A stretch of DNA of 64,000 bases, taken from the NCBI RefSeq assembly GCF_018128905.1, contig NZ_CP063808.1:7812001-7876000 (forward strand). Direction: 5' to 3'. Positions 49,776 through 59,724 of this stretch are shown here, one piece after another. The DNA comes from Streptomyces sp. A2-16 (lineage in GTDB: Bacteria > Actinomycetota > Actinomycetes > Streptomycetales > Streptomycetaceae). Position 1 is the stretch's first letter. Each line of letters begins with the position of its first letter. A program made the translations under genes and the position numbers. A model generated the notes under the pieces. It was not told the origin of the DNA. It made no database searches and saw nothing but the letters and a program-made list of their open reading frames with translations.

Positions 49776-51446
<1,671 letters not shown>

Positions 51447-51699
51447 TGGACCGTCAAGAGCGGCTCAACGCACGGTAGTTCATGCACATTCGGACACACT
51501 TTCGGTCGCCGGGGCGGCGGGGTGCGGCCTTCCAACGTGCGACTGCGGGTGAAACGGAAGGGGCAGAGGGGGCAAACCAATGGCCAAATGTTGAACTAGC
51601 AAGCGTTGATCAGGCCCACCTACCGTGGATGACTCACGCGGTTCCATCCCCCTGGGGCGACCCCCCTGTGGGACCGACCCGACCGAAGGAGTCCCCCAC
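51447..51699 (+). promoter_or_regulatory. Promoter region of the DoxX gene
   Basis: No gene is supported. The region at 51590-51626 (TTGAACTAGCAAGCGTTGAT ... TACCGT) is less G+C-rich and may hold the promoter. A variant of the 15-base palindrome, CTGATGGACCGTCAA (51443-51457), overlaps the end of the upstream gene. Confidence 0.35.
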
Positions 51700-52149
51700 A
51701 TGACCGGACGCCTGAACAGCGCCCAGCCATATGCCCTCGGCCTGTACCGCATAGTCGTCGGCCTGCTCTTCCTCTGTCACGGCGCAGCCTCCCTCTTCGG
51801 CGTCCTCGGCGGTGCCTCCGGCACCGACGGCGGCACGATCGAGACGGGCACCTGGCCCGGCTGGTACGCGGCCGTGATCCAGCTCGTCGGCGGCGGTCTC
51901 GTGCTGCTCGGCCTGGGCACGCGCGTCGCCGCGTTCATCGCCGCGGGATCCATGGCGTACGCGTACTTCAAGGTCCACCAGCCCATGGCCCTGTGGCCCA
52001 TGGAGAACGGCGGCGAGGCCGCCGCGATGTTCAGCTGGGCCTTCCTGCTGCTGGTCTTCACCGGGTCCGGCGCGTTCGGCCTGGACCGGCTGCTGGCGAA
52101 GCGCTCGGCGACGGAACGCGAGCCTGCCGCGGAGCCCGTGGCCGTCTGA
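51700..52149 (+). CDS. DoxX-family membrane protein
   Basis: 149 residues with four helices. LGLYRIVVGLLFLCHGAASLFGV at the start (given as L13 to V35) and FKVHQPMALWPMENGGE are typical of DoxX/SURF4-like proteins. ATG 51700 has GAAGGAG eight bases upstream. In mycobacteria DoxX works with a superoxide dismutase and thioltransferase in oxidative stress; no such partner is here. Confidence 0.92.
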   Translation: MTGRLNSAQPYALGLYRIVVGLLFLCHGAASLFGVLGGASGTDGGTIETGTWPGWYAAVIQLVGGGLVLLGLGTRVAAFIAAGSMAYAYFKVHQPMALWPMENGGEAAAMFSWAFLLLVFTGSGAFGLDRLLAKRSATEREPAAEPVAV

Positions 52150-52351
52150 GGTGATCGTGTACGGTGCCCTCCCTCACGTCCGTGGGGGAGGGCACCGGCG
52201 CGTTCGGGCGGCGCGGGACCGCATCCCTGCGCCCGCGACGCGGCAGCCGGGTGAACATGTCGCGCCCATCTCATGCGCCCCCCGTGAATCTCCTGTCACT
52301 GCCCAGGCGTACGCTGTATGGCTGTCTACGGGGGAATCACGGGGAGTCGCG

Positions 52352-52960
52352 GTGTTGGAGAGTCTGGGGTCACTGACCGGCAGTCCATGGATCTACGCCA
52401 TGGTCGCGCTGTCGGTGCTCCTCGATGTGTTCGTGCCGCTGCTGCCCAGCGGGGTGCTGGTCATCACGGCCGCCACGGCCGCGGCCGCGGGCAGTGCGGC
52501 GACCGGCAAGGTCCCGGACGTGATGGCCCTGATCCTGTGCGCGACGACCGCCTCCGTCCTCGGCGACCTGGCGGCGTACCGCCTCGCCTTCCGGGGCGGT
52601 GAGCGCCTGGACCGCGCGATCGCCCGCTCCCGTCGCCTGACCACGGCGCAGGAACGTCTCGGCGACGCGCTCTCCGCGGGCGGCGGGGCCCTGGTGGTCC
52701 TGGCCCGCTTCGCCCCCGCCGGCCGTTCGGTGGTCTCCCTCCTGGCCGGTACCGCCCACCGCCGAGCCCGCGACTTCCTGCCCTGGTCCGCCCTCGCGGG
52801 CCTGTCCTGGGCCGCGTACAGCGTGGCCCTCGGCTACTTCGGCGCGCACTGGCTGGGGGCGACCTGGCTGGCGACCGGGGTGTCGGTGGCGGCGCTGTTC
52901 GGGGCGGGCGCGGGAGCGGCGTACGTGATGCGGCCGCGTCCGGGGGCCGAGGCTCGCTGA
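52352..52960 (+). CDS. DedA-family membrane protein
   Basis: 202 residues from GTG 52352 with GGGGAG six bases upstream. Hydrophobic segments and LDVFVPLLPSGVLVITAATA, ASVLGDLAAYRLA and LARFAPAGRSVVSLLAG (with the conserved F/G-R region) fit DedA/SNARE-associated proteins, which flip or move lipids across the membrane. Substrate unknown. Confidence 0.9.
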   Translation: MLESLGSLTGSPWIYAMVALSVLLDVFVPLLPSGVLVITAATAAAAGSAATGKVPDVMALILCATTASVLGDLAAYRLAFRGGERLDRAIARSRRLTTAQERLGDALSAGGGALVVLARFAPAGRSVVSLLAGTAHRRARDFLPWSALAGLSWAAYSVALGYFGAHWLGATWLATGVSVAALFGAGAGAAYVMRPRPGAEAR

Positions 52961-53074
52961 CGGCGACGGCACCCGGACGTACGCGGCGGGCGGTCCGGTG
53001 GACGCCGGGGTGGCGGCTCCCGGCCCGCGGAAGCCGGCCGGCGCACCCGGCCCGCGCCCGGCGCCGGTTTCGGA

Positions 53075-53305
53075 TCACCCCGCCTCGCGCCGAGCCGCTC
53101 CCCTGACCTCAAGGCCGGCCAGCAACTCCGCGGTCGCCTCCGCGATCACCTCCACGGCCCGTTCGAAGACCTCCTGGTTGTGGGCGGCGGGGGCGCGGAA
53201 GCCCGACACCTTGCGCACGTACTGGAGCGCGGCGGCCCGGATCTCCTCCTCCGTCGCCTCCTCGGGCAACACAGGCGGACGAAGCGTCTTGATACTGCGG
53301 CACAT
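53075..53305 (-). CDS. DUF2277 protein
   Basis: 76 residues. MCRSIKTLRPP at the start and YVRKVSGFRAPAAHNQEVFE are the hallmark of this small conserved family of unknown role. ATG 53305 has GGGAG upstream. It is divergent from the ketopantoate reductase-like gene. Confidence 0.92.
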   Translation of the reverse strand: MCRSIKTLRPPVLPEEATEEEIRAAALQYVRKVSGFRAPAAHNQEVFERAVEVIAEATAELLAGLEVRGAARREAG

Positions 53306-53422
53306 ACCGACAGTCTCCCTCCCCGGGCGGATCGGCGCTTCCGCCCGCCCGTTCCGAATGCCATGATCCTCGCCGAGGCGGCCACCGATCGCGGGGCCGA
53401 CCGACGAGAGGAACAACCCGAC

Positions 53423-54337
53423 ATGGCGCACGACTCCGCGCACCGGAAACCCACCGTGGCCGTCCTGGGCCCGGGCGGCACCGGCGGCCTCCTCGCCGCA
53501 CTGCTGGCCCGCGCCGGACACCGGGTGATCTGCCTGGCCGGCGACGGCACCGCGGCCACCCTGCGCGCGTCCGGCCTCCAGGTCCGCAGCGGCACCTTCG
53601 GCGACTTCACGACCCCCGTCGAGGCCGACACCGAACTGCGCGAACCGGTGGACGCCTGCCTGATCGCCGTCAAGCACACCTCCCTGCACTCCGCCCTCGA
53701 CCGCGTGCCGTCCGCCGCCCTGGGCGACGGACTGGTCGTCCCGCTCCTGAACGGCGTCGAACATCCGGCCATCCTGCGCGCCCGCTACCGCCCGGACCGG
53801 GTCGCGCCCGCGGTGATCCGCGTCGAGTCGACGAGGATCGCGCCGGGCGTCATCGAGCACGGCAGCCCCTTCGCCGAACTCGATCTGACCGGCGACGGCG
53901 TCCCCCGCGAGCGCCTGGACGCCCTGGCCTCCGCCCTGGCCGCGGCCGGCCCCGGGACCCGCGTCCTGGACGACGAGACGGCCGCCCTGTGGGCGAAGAT
54001 GTCCTTCCTGGCCCCCTTCGCCCTCCTCACCACGCTCCACGGCCTCCCCCTCGGCGAGGTGCGCACCCGGCACCGCGAGGAGCTGACCGCCCTGGTGGAG
54101 GAGACCGCCGCGGTCAGCGCGGCCTGTGGCGGTCCGGCCGACCCCGCCCAGGCCCTGGCCCGCTACGACGCCTTCCCCCCCGGCACGAAGTCCTCGATGC
54201 AACGCGACGCGGAGGCCGGCCGGCCCCTCGAACTGGACGCGATCGGCGGGGCCTTGCTGCGCGCGGCGGACCGGCACGGGGTGAAGGTGCCCGTCGCGGC
54301 CAGGGTGGTCCGGGAGCTGACGGACACCGACGGCTGA
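53423..54337 (+). CDS. Ketopantoate reductase-like (ApbA/PanE) oxidoreductase
   Basis: 304 residues. The NADP-binding loop is VAVLGPGGTGGLLAALLARAG, with the catalytic Lys in LIAVKHTSLH, then VPLLNGVEH, and the later FPPGTKSSMQRDAEAGRPLE and DAIGGALLR motifs that carry the substrate Ser and Glu. ATG 53423 was chosen (GAGAGG upstream); ATG 53363 would add 20 residues. It may reduce ketopantoate or another 2-keto acid. Confidence 0.9.
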   Translation: MAHDSAHRKPTVAVLGPGGTGGLLAALLARAGHRVICLAGDGTAATLRASGLQVRSGTFGDFTTPVEADTELREPVDACLIAVKHTSLHSALDRVPSAALGDGLVVPLLNGVEHPAILRARYRPDRVAPAVIRVESTRIAPGVIEHGSPFAELDLTGDGVPRERLDALASALAAAGPGTRVLDDETAALWAKMSFLAPFALLTTLHGLPLGEVRTRHREELTALVEETAAVSAACGGPADPAQALARYDAFPPGTKSSMQRDAEAGRPLELDAIGGALLRAADRHGVKVPVAARVVRELTDTDG

Positions 54338-54381
54338 CGGCCCACCCGGACCGTCACCGCCGCACGCCCGCACACGCGCTC

Positions 54382-54894
54382 TCAGCCCGCGTCCCCGCCG
54401 GTGAGGTCGAACCGCCAGTCGTTCGACGTGATCCAGTGCCCCTTCGGGTACTCGAACCCGGCCTGTCCGAGCAGGGTGAAGCCCGCCCGCCGGCAGACTC
54501 CGTTCGACGCGGCGTGCTCCACGCTCGGGAACGCGTGCAGACACCGGTGCTCCTCGGCGGCCCGTGCCTCCCCCACGACGGCGCGGGCCGCCTGCGCGGC
54601 CAGTCCCCGACCCTGGAACTCCGGCAGGATCCCCCAGCCGGTCTCCCAGACCAGGGAGTCCCGCCACTCACGCTCCCAGAACCCCACCGAGCCGACGGTC
54701 TCCCCGCCGTCCGCGAGCGTGACGCGGTACATCCGCCCCGAGGCCGGCTCGACGTACCGCCGATGCCGCGCGACGAGCTTGTCCTCGCTCTCGGGCCCGC
54801 CCAAGTGGGCGGTCATCTCCGGACTGTTGGTCCGCTGCAGCAGCCAGAAGTCGCCCTCCGCCCAGGGCACCAGCCGCACCTGCTCCGTATCCAT
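54382..54894 (-). CDS. GNAT-family acetyltransferase (RimJ-like)
   Basis: 170 residues. WETGWGILPEFQGRGLAAQA is motif A with the acetyl-CoA loop, and EHAASNGVCRRAGFTLLG is motif B, as in ribosomal-protein or small-molecule RimJ-type enzymes. ATG 54894 has no ribosome site but lies seven bases after a TACGGT box. Target unknown. Confidence 0.9.
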   Translation of the reverse strand: MDTEQVRLVPWAEGDFWLLQRTNSPEMTAHLGGPESEDKLVARHRRYVEPASGRMYRVTLADGGETVGSVGFWEREWRDSLVWETGWGILPEFQGRGLAAQAARAVVGEARAAEEHRCLHAFPSVEHAASNGVCRRAGFTLLGQAGFEYPKGHWITSNDWRFDLTGGDAG

Positions 54895-54901
54895 GCGAGC
54901 C

Positions 54902-54907
54902 ACCGTA
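54902..54907 (-). promoter_or_regulatory. Putative -10 box, leaderless start of the GNAT gene
   Basis: On the minus strand TACGGT fits TANNNT and ends seven bases before ATG 54894. Confidence 0.5.
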
Positions 54908-55029
54908 GGCGCCGGGTCCGACAACGGCCCCCGGCCTGCGGATTTGCCGAACCGGCAACAGATCTCGCGCCGCGCCGCCGTCACCCCGCAGGATCGTCGT
55001 AACCCGTGATCCTTACGTACGGAGGACAC

Positions 55030-56058
55030 ATGCCGCACCTCACCCACCGCCTGGTCCCCGGTCCCGCCGGCCGGATCCACCTCGTGGAACAGGGCACCGG
55101 ACCCCTCGTCCTGCTGCTGCACGGCTTCCCGGAGTCCTGGTACTCGTGGCGCCATCAGCTTCCGGTGCTGGCCGCGGCCGGATACCGCGCGGTCGCCGTG
55201 GACGTGCGCGGATACGGCCGCTCCTCGAAGCCGGAGGCGGTGGCGGCATACCGGATGACCGAACTGGTGGAGGACAACGCGGCCGTGGTGGAGGCGCTCG
55301 GCGAGCGTTCCGCGGTGGTCGTCGGGCACGACTGGGGCGCGACGATCGCCGCGCACTCGGCGCTGCTCAGGCCCGATGTCTTCCACGCGGTCGCCCTGCT
55401 GAGCGTGCCGTACACCCCGCCCGGCGGCCCCCGCCCCAGCGAGGTCTTCGCGGGGATCGGCGGGGAGGAGGAGTTCTACGTCTCCTACTTCCAGGAGCCC
55501 GGCCGGGCCGAACGGGAGATCGAGCCGGACGTACGGGGCTGGCTGGCCGGCTTCTACGCCGCGCTCTCCGCCGACACGATGCCCACGGCCGACGGGGACC
55601 TCGGGACCGCCGACGGGGACCTCGTCGCCGCCGAGGGACATTTCGCGGCCCCCGACCCCCACTTCGTCGCACCCGGCGGGAAGCTGCGCGACCGCTTCCC
55701 CGTCGACCGCCTCCCGGCCTGGCTCACCGAGGACGATCTCGACGTCTACGCCGGGGAGTTCGAGCGCACGGGGATGACCGGTGCCCTGAACCGCTACCGT
55801 GCGATGGACCGCGACTGGAAGGACCTGGCCGCCCACGCGGGCGCGCCGATCCGCCAGCCCTCCCTGTTCCTGGGCGGCACCCTGGACGCGTCCACCACCT
55901 GGCTGTCCGACGCGATCGACGCCTTCCCCACCACGCTCCCGGGCCTGCACGCCGCCCATCTGCTCGACGGGTGCGGCCACTGGATCCAGCAGGAACGCCC
56001 CGAGGAGGTCGGCCGTCACCTGACCGACTGGCTGGGGTCGGTGCTGAGCGGGCGGTAG
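55030..56058 (+). CDS. Epoxide hydrolase-like alpha/beta hydrolase
   Basis: 342 residues. HGFPESWYSWRHQ holds the oxyanion His-Gly, the nucleophile is Asp in VVGHDWGATIA, and the late His is in DGCGHWIQQERP, all features of soluble epoxide hydrolases. A short insert near residues 190-220 contains a repeated ADGDL motif, unlike the family norm. ATG 55030 has GGAGG five bases upstream. An epoxide or ester is opened by water. Confidence 0.9.
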   Translation: MPHLTHRLVPGPAGRIHLVEQGTGPLVLLLHGFPESWYSWRHQLPVLAAAGYRAVAVDVRGYGRSSKPEAVAAYRMTELVEDNAAVVEALGERSAVVVGHDWGATIAAHSALLRPDVFHAVALLSVPYTPPGGPRPSEVFAGIGGEEEFYVSYFQEPGRAEREIEPDVRGWLAGFYAALSADTMPTADGDLGTADGDLVAAEGHFAAPDPHFVAPGGKLRDRFPVDRLPAWLTEDDLDVYAGEFERTGMTGALNRYRAMDRDWKDLAAHAGAPIRQPSLFLGGTLDASTTWLSDAIDAFPTTLPGLHAAHLLDGCGHWIQQERPEEVGRHLTDWLGSVLSGR

Positions 56059-56147
56059 CGCACGTTCACCACGGCCGCGCGGTCACCGCCGTCACGGCGC
56101 TCGAGGCGGACGGGCGCGCCGGCGCAGACCGGACGCACCCGGAAAAG

Positions 56148-57377
56148 TCATCGCCGAACCACCGCGGCCCGGCGCTGCCTCCCCGACGAGCTCACCCGAC
56201 GCGCGGCGACGGCCATCACGGCGACGGCGGTGAGCACCATGAGCGCGCCGGCGTACAGCGGTGCGGTGTAGCCGAGGCCCGCCGTGATGGCGAGGCCGCC
56301 GGCCCAGGCGCCCAGTGCGTTGCCGATGTTGGAGGCGGACACGTTGGCGCCGGCGGCGAGAGGCGCGCCCTGCGCGTGGTCGGTGACGCGGGTGATCAGG
56401 CCGGGCACACCGGCGAACCCGAACACCCCCATCAGGAACATCAGCACCACCGACGCCGTGGGGCTGGTGGCGAGCAGCCCGAACACCGTCAGGGTGAGCG
56501 TGAGGCCGGTCAGGGCGAGGACCAGCGCACGGTCACGGTCGTGGTCGGCGGCCCGCCCGCCGAGCAGGTTGCCGACGACCAGGCCGACGCCGTACACCAT
56601 GAGCAGCCAGGCGACGTCCGCCGAGGAGAAGCCGCCGACCTCGGTGAGCGTGTAGGCGACATAGCTGAACGCGCCGAACATCCCGCCGTAGCCGAGCGCG
56701 GTGGCGGCCAGGGTCAGCCAGACCTGCCCGGACCGGAGCGCGCCGAGCTGGGCGCGCAGACCGGCGGGTGCCGTGGGCGCTGTCCGTCCGGCGCGGCCCG
56801 GCACGAGCACGACGACGCCCGCGAGCGCGAGCAGGCCGACCGCGGTGACCGCCCAGAAGGCGGCCCGCCAGCCCCAGCGCTCCCCGACCAGCGCGCCGAA
56901 CGGCACACCGAGCACGTTCGCGACCGTCAGCCCGGCGAACATGACGGCCACCGCGCGGGACTTGCGCTCCGGCGCGACCAGGGAGCTCGCGACGAGGGAG
57001 CCGATGCCGAAGAACGAGCCGTGGCACAGTGCCGCGACGATCCGCCCGAGCAGCATCACCGGGTAGTTCGGGGCGATCGCGGACAGCAGGTTGCCGAGGA
57101 CGAACAGGACCAGCAGGCCGACCAGGACGTGCTTGCGGGGCAGCCGCGCGGTAGCCGCGGTCAGGGCGATCGCGCCGACCGCGACGCTCAGCGCGTATCC
57201 GGAGATCAGCCGGCCCGCGGCCGCCTCGGACACCTCGAAACTCGACGCCACCTGCGGCAGCAGCCCCGCGATCAGGAACTCGGTCAGCCCGATGCCGAAC
57301 CCGCCGACGGCCAGCGCGAACAACCCGCCCGCCATCCGCCGCCGCTCTCCCGCCGGGCTATGCACGACAATCCCCAA
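56148..57377 (-). CDS. MFS exporter, Cmx/CmrA (DHA1) type
   Basis: 409 residues with 12 helices. FGIGLTEFLIAGLLPQVA and SGYALSVAVGAIALTAATAR match the chloramphenicol-resistance Cmx/CmrA and arabinose-efflux AraJ group. It begins at TTG 57377 with GGTGG upstream; the GTG four codons later is an alternative. Drug or sugar export is likely. It is divergent from the YciI-like gene. Confidence 0.92.
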   Translation of the reverse strand: MGIVVHSPAGERRRMAGGLFALAVGGFGIGLTEFLIAGLLPQVASSFEVSEAAAGRLISGYALSVAVGAIALTAATARLPRKHVLVGLLVLFVLGNLLSAIAPNYPVMLLGRIVAALCHGSFFGIGSLVASSLVAPERKSRAVAVMFAGLTVANVLGVPFGALVGERWGWRAAFWAVTAVGLLALAGVVVLVPGRAGRTAPTAPAGLRAQLGALRSGQVWLTLAATALGYGGMFGAFSYVAYTLTEVGGFSSADVAWLLMVYGVGLVVGNLLGGRAADHDRDRALVLALTGLTLTLTVFGLLATSPTASVVLMFLMGVFGFAGVPGLITRVTDHAQGAPLAAGANVSASNIGNALGAWAGGLAITAGLGYTAPLYAGALMVLTAVAVMAVAARRVSSSGRQRRAAVVRR

Positions 57378-57514
57378 GATCCACCCTCATGAACCGACCC
57401 TCGCGCCCCGACCAAGGCGCGGTCCATGGACAAACCAGCGACGCCGCTTGGACGAACACACCGCCGGGCCAATGCGGTTGAGATGTCCTCGCCCGTGGAC
57501 GAGGCTTCGTGGTC

Positions 57515-58063
57515 ATGGAGTTCTTCTGTTATCACCGTGACCGGCCCGGTTCCCTGCCCCTGCGTGAGGAGCTGACGGAAGCGCACTGGTCCTACATGGA
57601 CGGGTACGCGGCCGAACTGATCGCCCGTGGACCGACGTTCGCGGCCGACGGCGAGACGCCCACCGGGAGCGTGCACATCGTCGACCTGCCCGATGCCGCG
57701 GCTGCCCGCGCTTTCGCGTTCGACGAGCCGTGCTACCAGGCCGGCGCGTTCCGGGACGTACTGCTGCGCCGCTGGCGCAACCTGCTGGGCCGCACCATGT
57801 GGGACTTCCCCGGCGGCCGCACCGGTGGCGACCGGTACCTGGTGCTCGGTCTCGGCACGGGAGAGGCCGCCGACCTGGCCGTACCGTCGCAGAAGGACGA
57901 CCTGATCGCCTACGGCCCCCTCCTGTCCGACGACGGCACCACCTGGCTGGGCACGGCGGCCCTGGTCCGCGCCCCGGACCCGGCCCGGGCTCGGGCCGTG
58001 CTGACGGCGGACCGGTACGCGGCTGTGGAGGTCCACGAGTGGGAGTTCGGCGGACGACGCTGA
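57515..58063 (+). CDS. YciI-like protein
   Basis: 182 residues. MEFFCYHRDRPGSLPLREEL and AHWSYMDGYAAELIARGPTF fit the YciI fold (His/Asp pair in the dimeric alpha-beta barrel). The C-terminal half, with GPLLSDDGTTWLGTAALVRA, is a second copy of the same kind of domain, so this looks like a fused double. ATG 57515 was chosen over GTG 57509. Function unknown. Confidence 0.85.
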   Translation: MEFFCYHRDRPGSLPLREELTEAHWSYMDGYAAELIARGPTFAADGETPTGSVHIVDLPDAAAARAFAFDEPCYQAGAFRDVLLRRWRNLLGRTMWDFPGGRTGGDRYLVLGLGTGEAADLAVPSQKDDLIAYGPLLSDDGTTWLGTAALVRAPDPARARAVLTADRYAAVEVHEWEFGGRR

Positions 58064-58140
58064 CAACCCGGTTCTCGGGGCAACCGGTTCTCGGGGCAAC
58101 CGCCCCGGGACCAGCCGTACGAGCAAGGAGCGTCCACGCC

Positions 58141-59106
58141 ATGGGAACCGCCGTCCGCGTCCCGCAGACCCGGGACATGATCGGGGACGAGCTCTCCGGA
58201 GACGAGGCGTTCGCCGCCCTGCGTCACTACGGCGGCCTGCGGCTGCTGGCCGACTCCTTCGCGCGGTTCCGTTACGCCGACGGCTTCACCAACGCCCGGG
58301 CCCTGGCCTTCCAGGTGGTGCTCGGGCTGGTTCCGTGCACGGTGGCGCTGGTCGGCCTGGCCACGTCGGTGCACACGGAGGGCGTGGGCCGGATCATCGA
58401 GCTCACGCTCGGCCGGATCGTGCCGGGCGCGAGCGCCGACATCGTGGAGGACGCCTTCGACGGGACGCGGCGCACCGCGCACGGCAGTGCCTGGAGCACG
58501 CTCGCCCTGTGGCTCGGTCTGGGCTTCGCGCTGCTGAACCTCGCCTCGGCCATGGGCCAGATCGAACGCGGCGCCAACCGGATCTACGGCATCGAGCGCG
58601 ACCGTCCCTTCCCGCGCAAGTACGCGCGCGGGTTCGTGCTCGCGCTCGCCGCCGGGCTGCCCCTGGTGCTGGGGTTCGTGGTGCTCGTCGCCGGTGCGGC
58701 CGTGGGCGACGCGGTGGCCGAGTCCGCGGGCCGGGAGGGCGGCGGACCGCGCTGGTGGGACGTGCTGGACCTGCCGGTGGGGCTCGCGCTGGCCTGGGTG
58801 GCCTCCGCAGTGATCTTCCGCTGGTCCCCGCGCCGGGTGCAGCCCGGTTACACCTGGCTGGCCTTCGGCTCGGCCGTGCATCTGCTGCTGTGGGTGTCGG
58901 CCACCTGGCTGCTCGCGCTGTACGTGGCGAAGAGCGGTGCCTTCGGTGCCGTGTACGGACCGCTCACCGCCTTCATCGCCCTGCTGCTGTGGGCCAACCT
59001 CACCGCCGTCGCGCTGTTCGTCGGCATCGCGTTCGCCGCCCAGCTGGAGGCGGCCCGCGCGGGTGTCGAGTCGGCCGTGCTGCCGGATCCCGGCCCGGGT
59101 GCGTGA
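58141..59106 (+). CDS. YihY/BrkB-family membrane protein
   Basis: 321 residues with six helices. ARALAFQVVLGLVPCTVALVGL, GQIERGANRIYGIERDRPF and YGPLTAFIALLLWANLTAV are the family motifs. ATG 58141 follows AAGGAG. Members were once called ribonuclease BN; the real role, perhaps lipid or envelope transport, is unsettled. Confidence 0.93.
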   Translation: MGTAVRVPQTRDMIGDELSGDEAFAALRHYGGLRLLADSFARFRYADGFTNARALAFQVVLGLVPCTVALVGLATSVHTEGVGRIIELTLGRIVPGASADIVEDAFDGTRRTAHGSAWSTLALWLGLGFALLNLASAMGQIERGANRIYGIERDRPFPRKYARGFVLALAAGLPLVLGFVVLVAGAAVGDAVAESAGREGGGPRWWDVLDLPVGLALAWVASAVIFRWSPRRVQPGYTWLAFGSAVHLLLWVSATWLLALYVAKSGAFGAVYGPLTAFIALLLWANLTAVALFVGIAFAAQLEAARAGVESAVLPDPGPGA

Positions 59107-59128
59107 GAGCCGGCGGCCGCCCTCGCGG

Positions 59129-59554
59129 TCAGCCCTGCGCGGCGGCGGTGACCGTCGCGGGGTCCACGCCGGTCAGTTCGACGATGCGGTGCGGTGGCAC
59201 GCCGGCGGCCAGGGCGCGTCCGATCAGGCCGTCGCGGCCGTCCGCGCAGTCGCGGTAGGCGAGCAGCTCCTCCTCGACCCCGGCGAGCGACTCCGGTGCC
59301 AGGTGGTGGCGGACCCGGCTCAGCTCCTCGTCGCTCAGCGGAACCGGCAGCCGTTCGGCGCCCTCGGGCACGGCGGCGGTCTCCTCCGGCGGCAGCAGGC
59401 GCAGCTGCGGGGAGTTCGGCGTGGTTCCCTGGGCGTCCAGCCACGCGCGGACCGCGGGGGTCTCCATGCAGGCGAGCTCGCCGACGGCGGCGGGGGGCAC
59501 GCCGAGCCGCGCGGAGGCGTCGTCGAGCAGGAACAGGTAGGCGTCGTCGGTCAT
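59129..59554 (-). CDS. Small conserved actinobacterial protein (DUF6003-like), unknown
   Basis: 141 residues, acidic, without membrane segments. Contains AYLFLLDDASARLGVPP, LSDEELSRVRHHLAPE and a C-terminal AAGVPPHRIVELTGVDPATV that has the shape of an HTH, so DNA binding is possible but unproved. ATG 59554 has GGAG upstream. It converges with brkB-like gene. Confidence 0.78.
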   Translation of the reverse strand: MTDDAYLFLLDDASARLGVPPAAVGELACMETPAVRAWLDAQGTTPNSPQLRLLPPEETAAVPEGAERLPVPLSDEELSRVRHHLAPESLAGVEEELLAYRDCADGRDGLIGRALAAGVPPHRIVELTGVDPATVTAAAQG

Positions 59555-59724
59555 CCTCGGCTCCTTCGCACCAGCGGCTGAACGACCTCCCATTACCCCG
59601 CCTCGCCCGGCTAATGTTCAGGTTCGGCGAGTCACCGAGGAGGAGCGAGGACATGCCCGGTCTCCCGAGCACGCGTTGACGTCGTGGGCCGTTCGGCCCG
59701 TCATCGCGTGCCGCCCCGCACGGT

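Noticed and set aside
53363..53422. Upstream ATG start (MILAEAA...) for the ketopantoate reductase-like gene
   Set aside because: The added 20 residues are hydrophilic and lie before the NADP loop; ATG 53423 fits the family start better.
58066..58100. Direct repeat GGTTCTCGGGGCAACC before the BrkB-like gene
   Set aside because: Two short copies only, just after a stop codon; probably a small local duplication without function.
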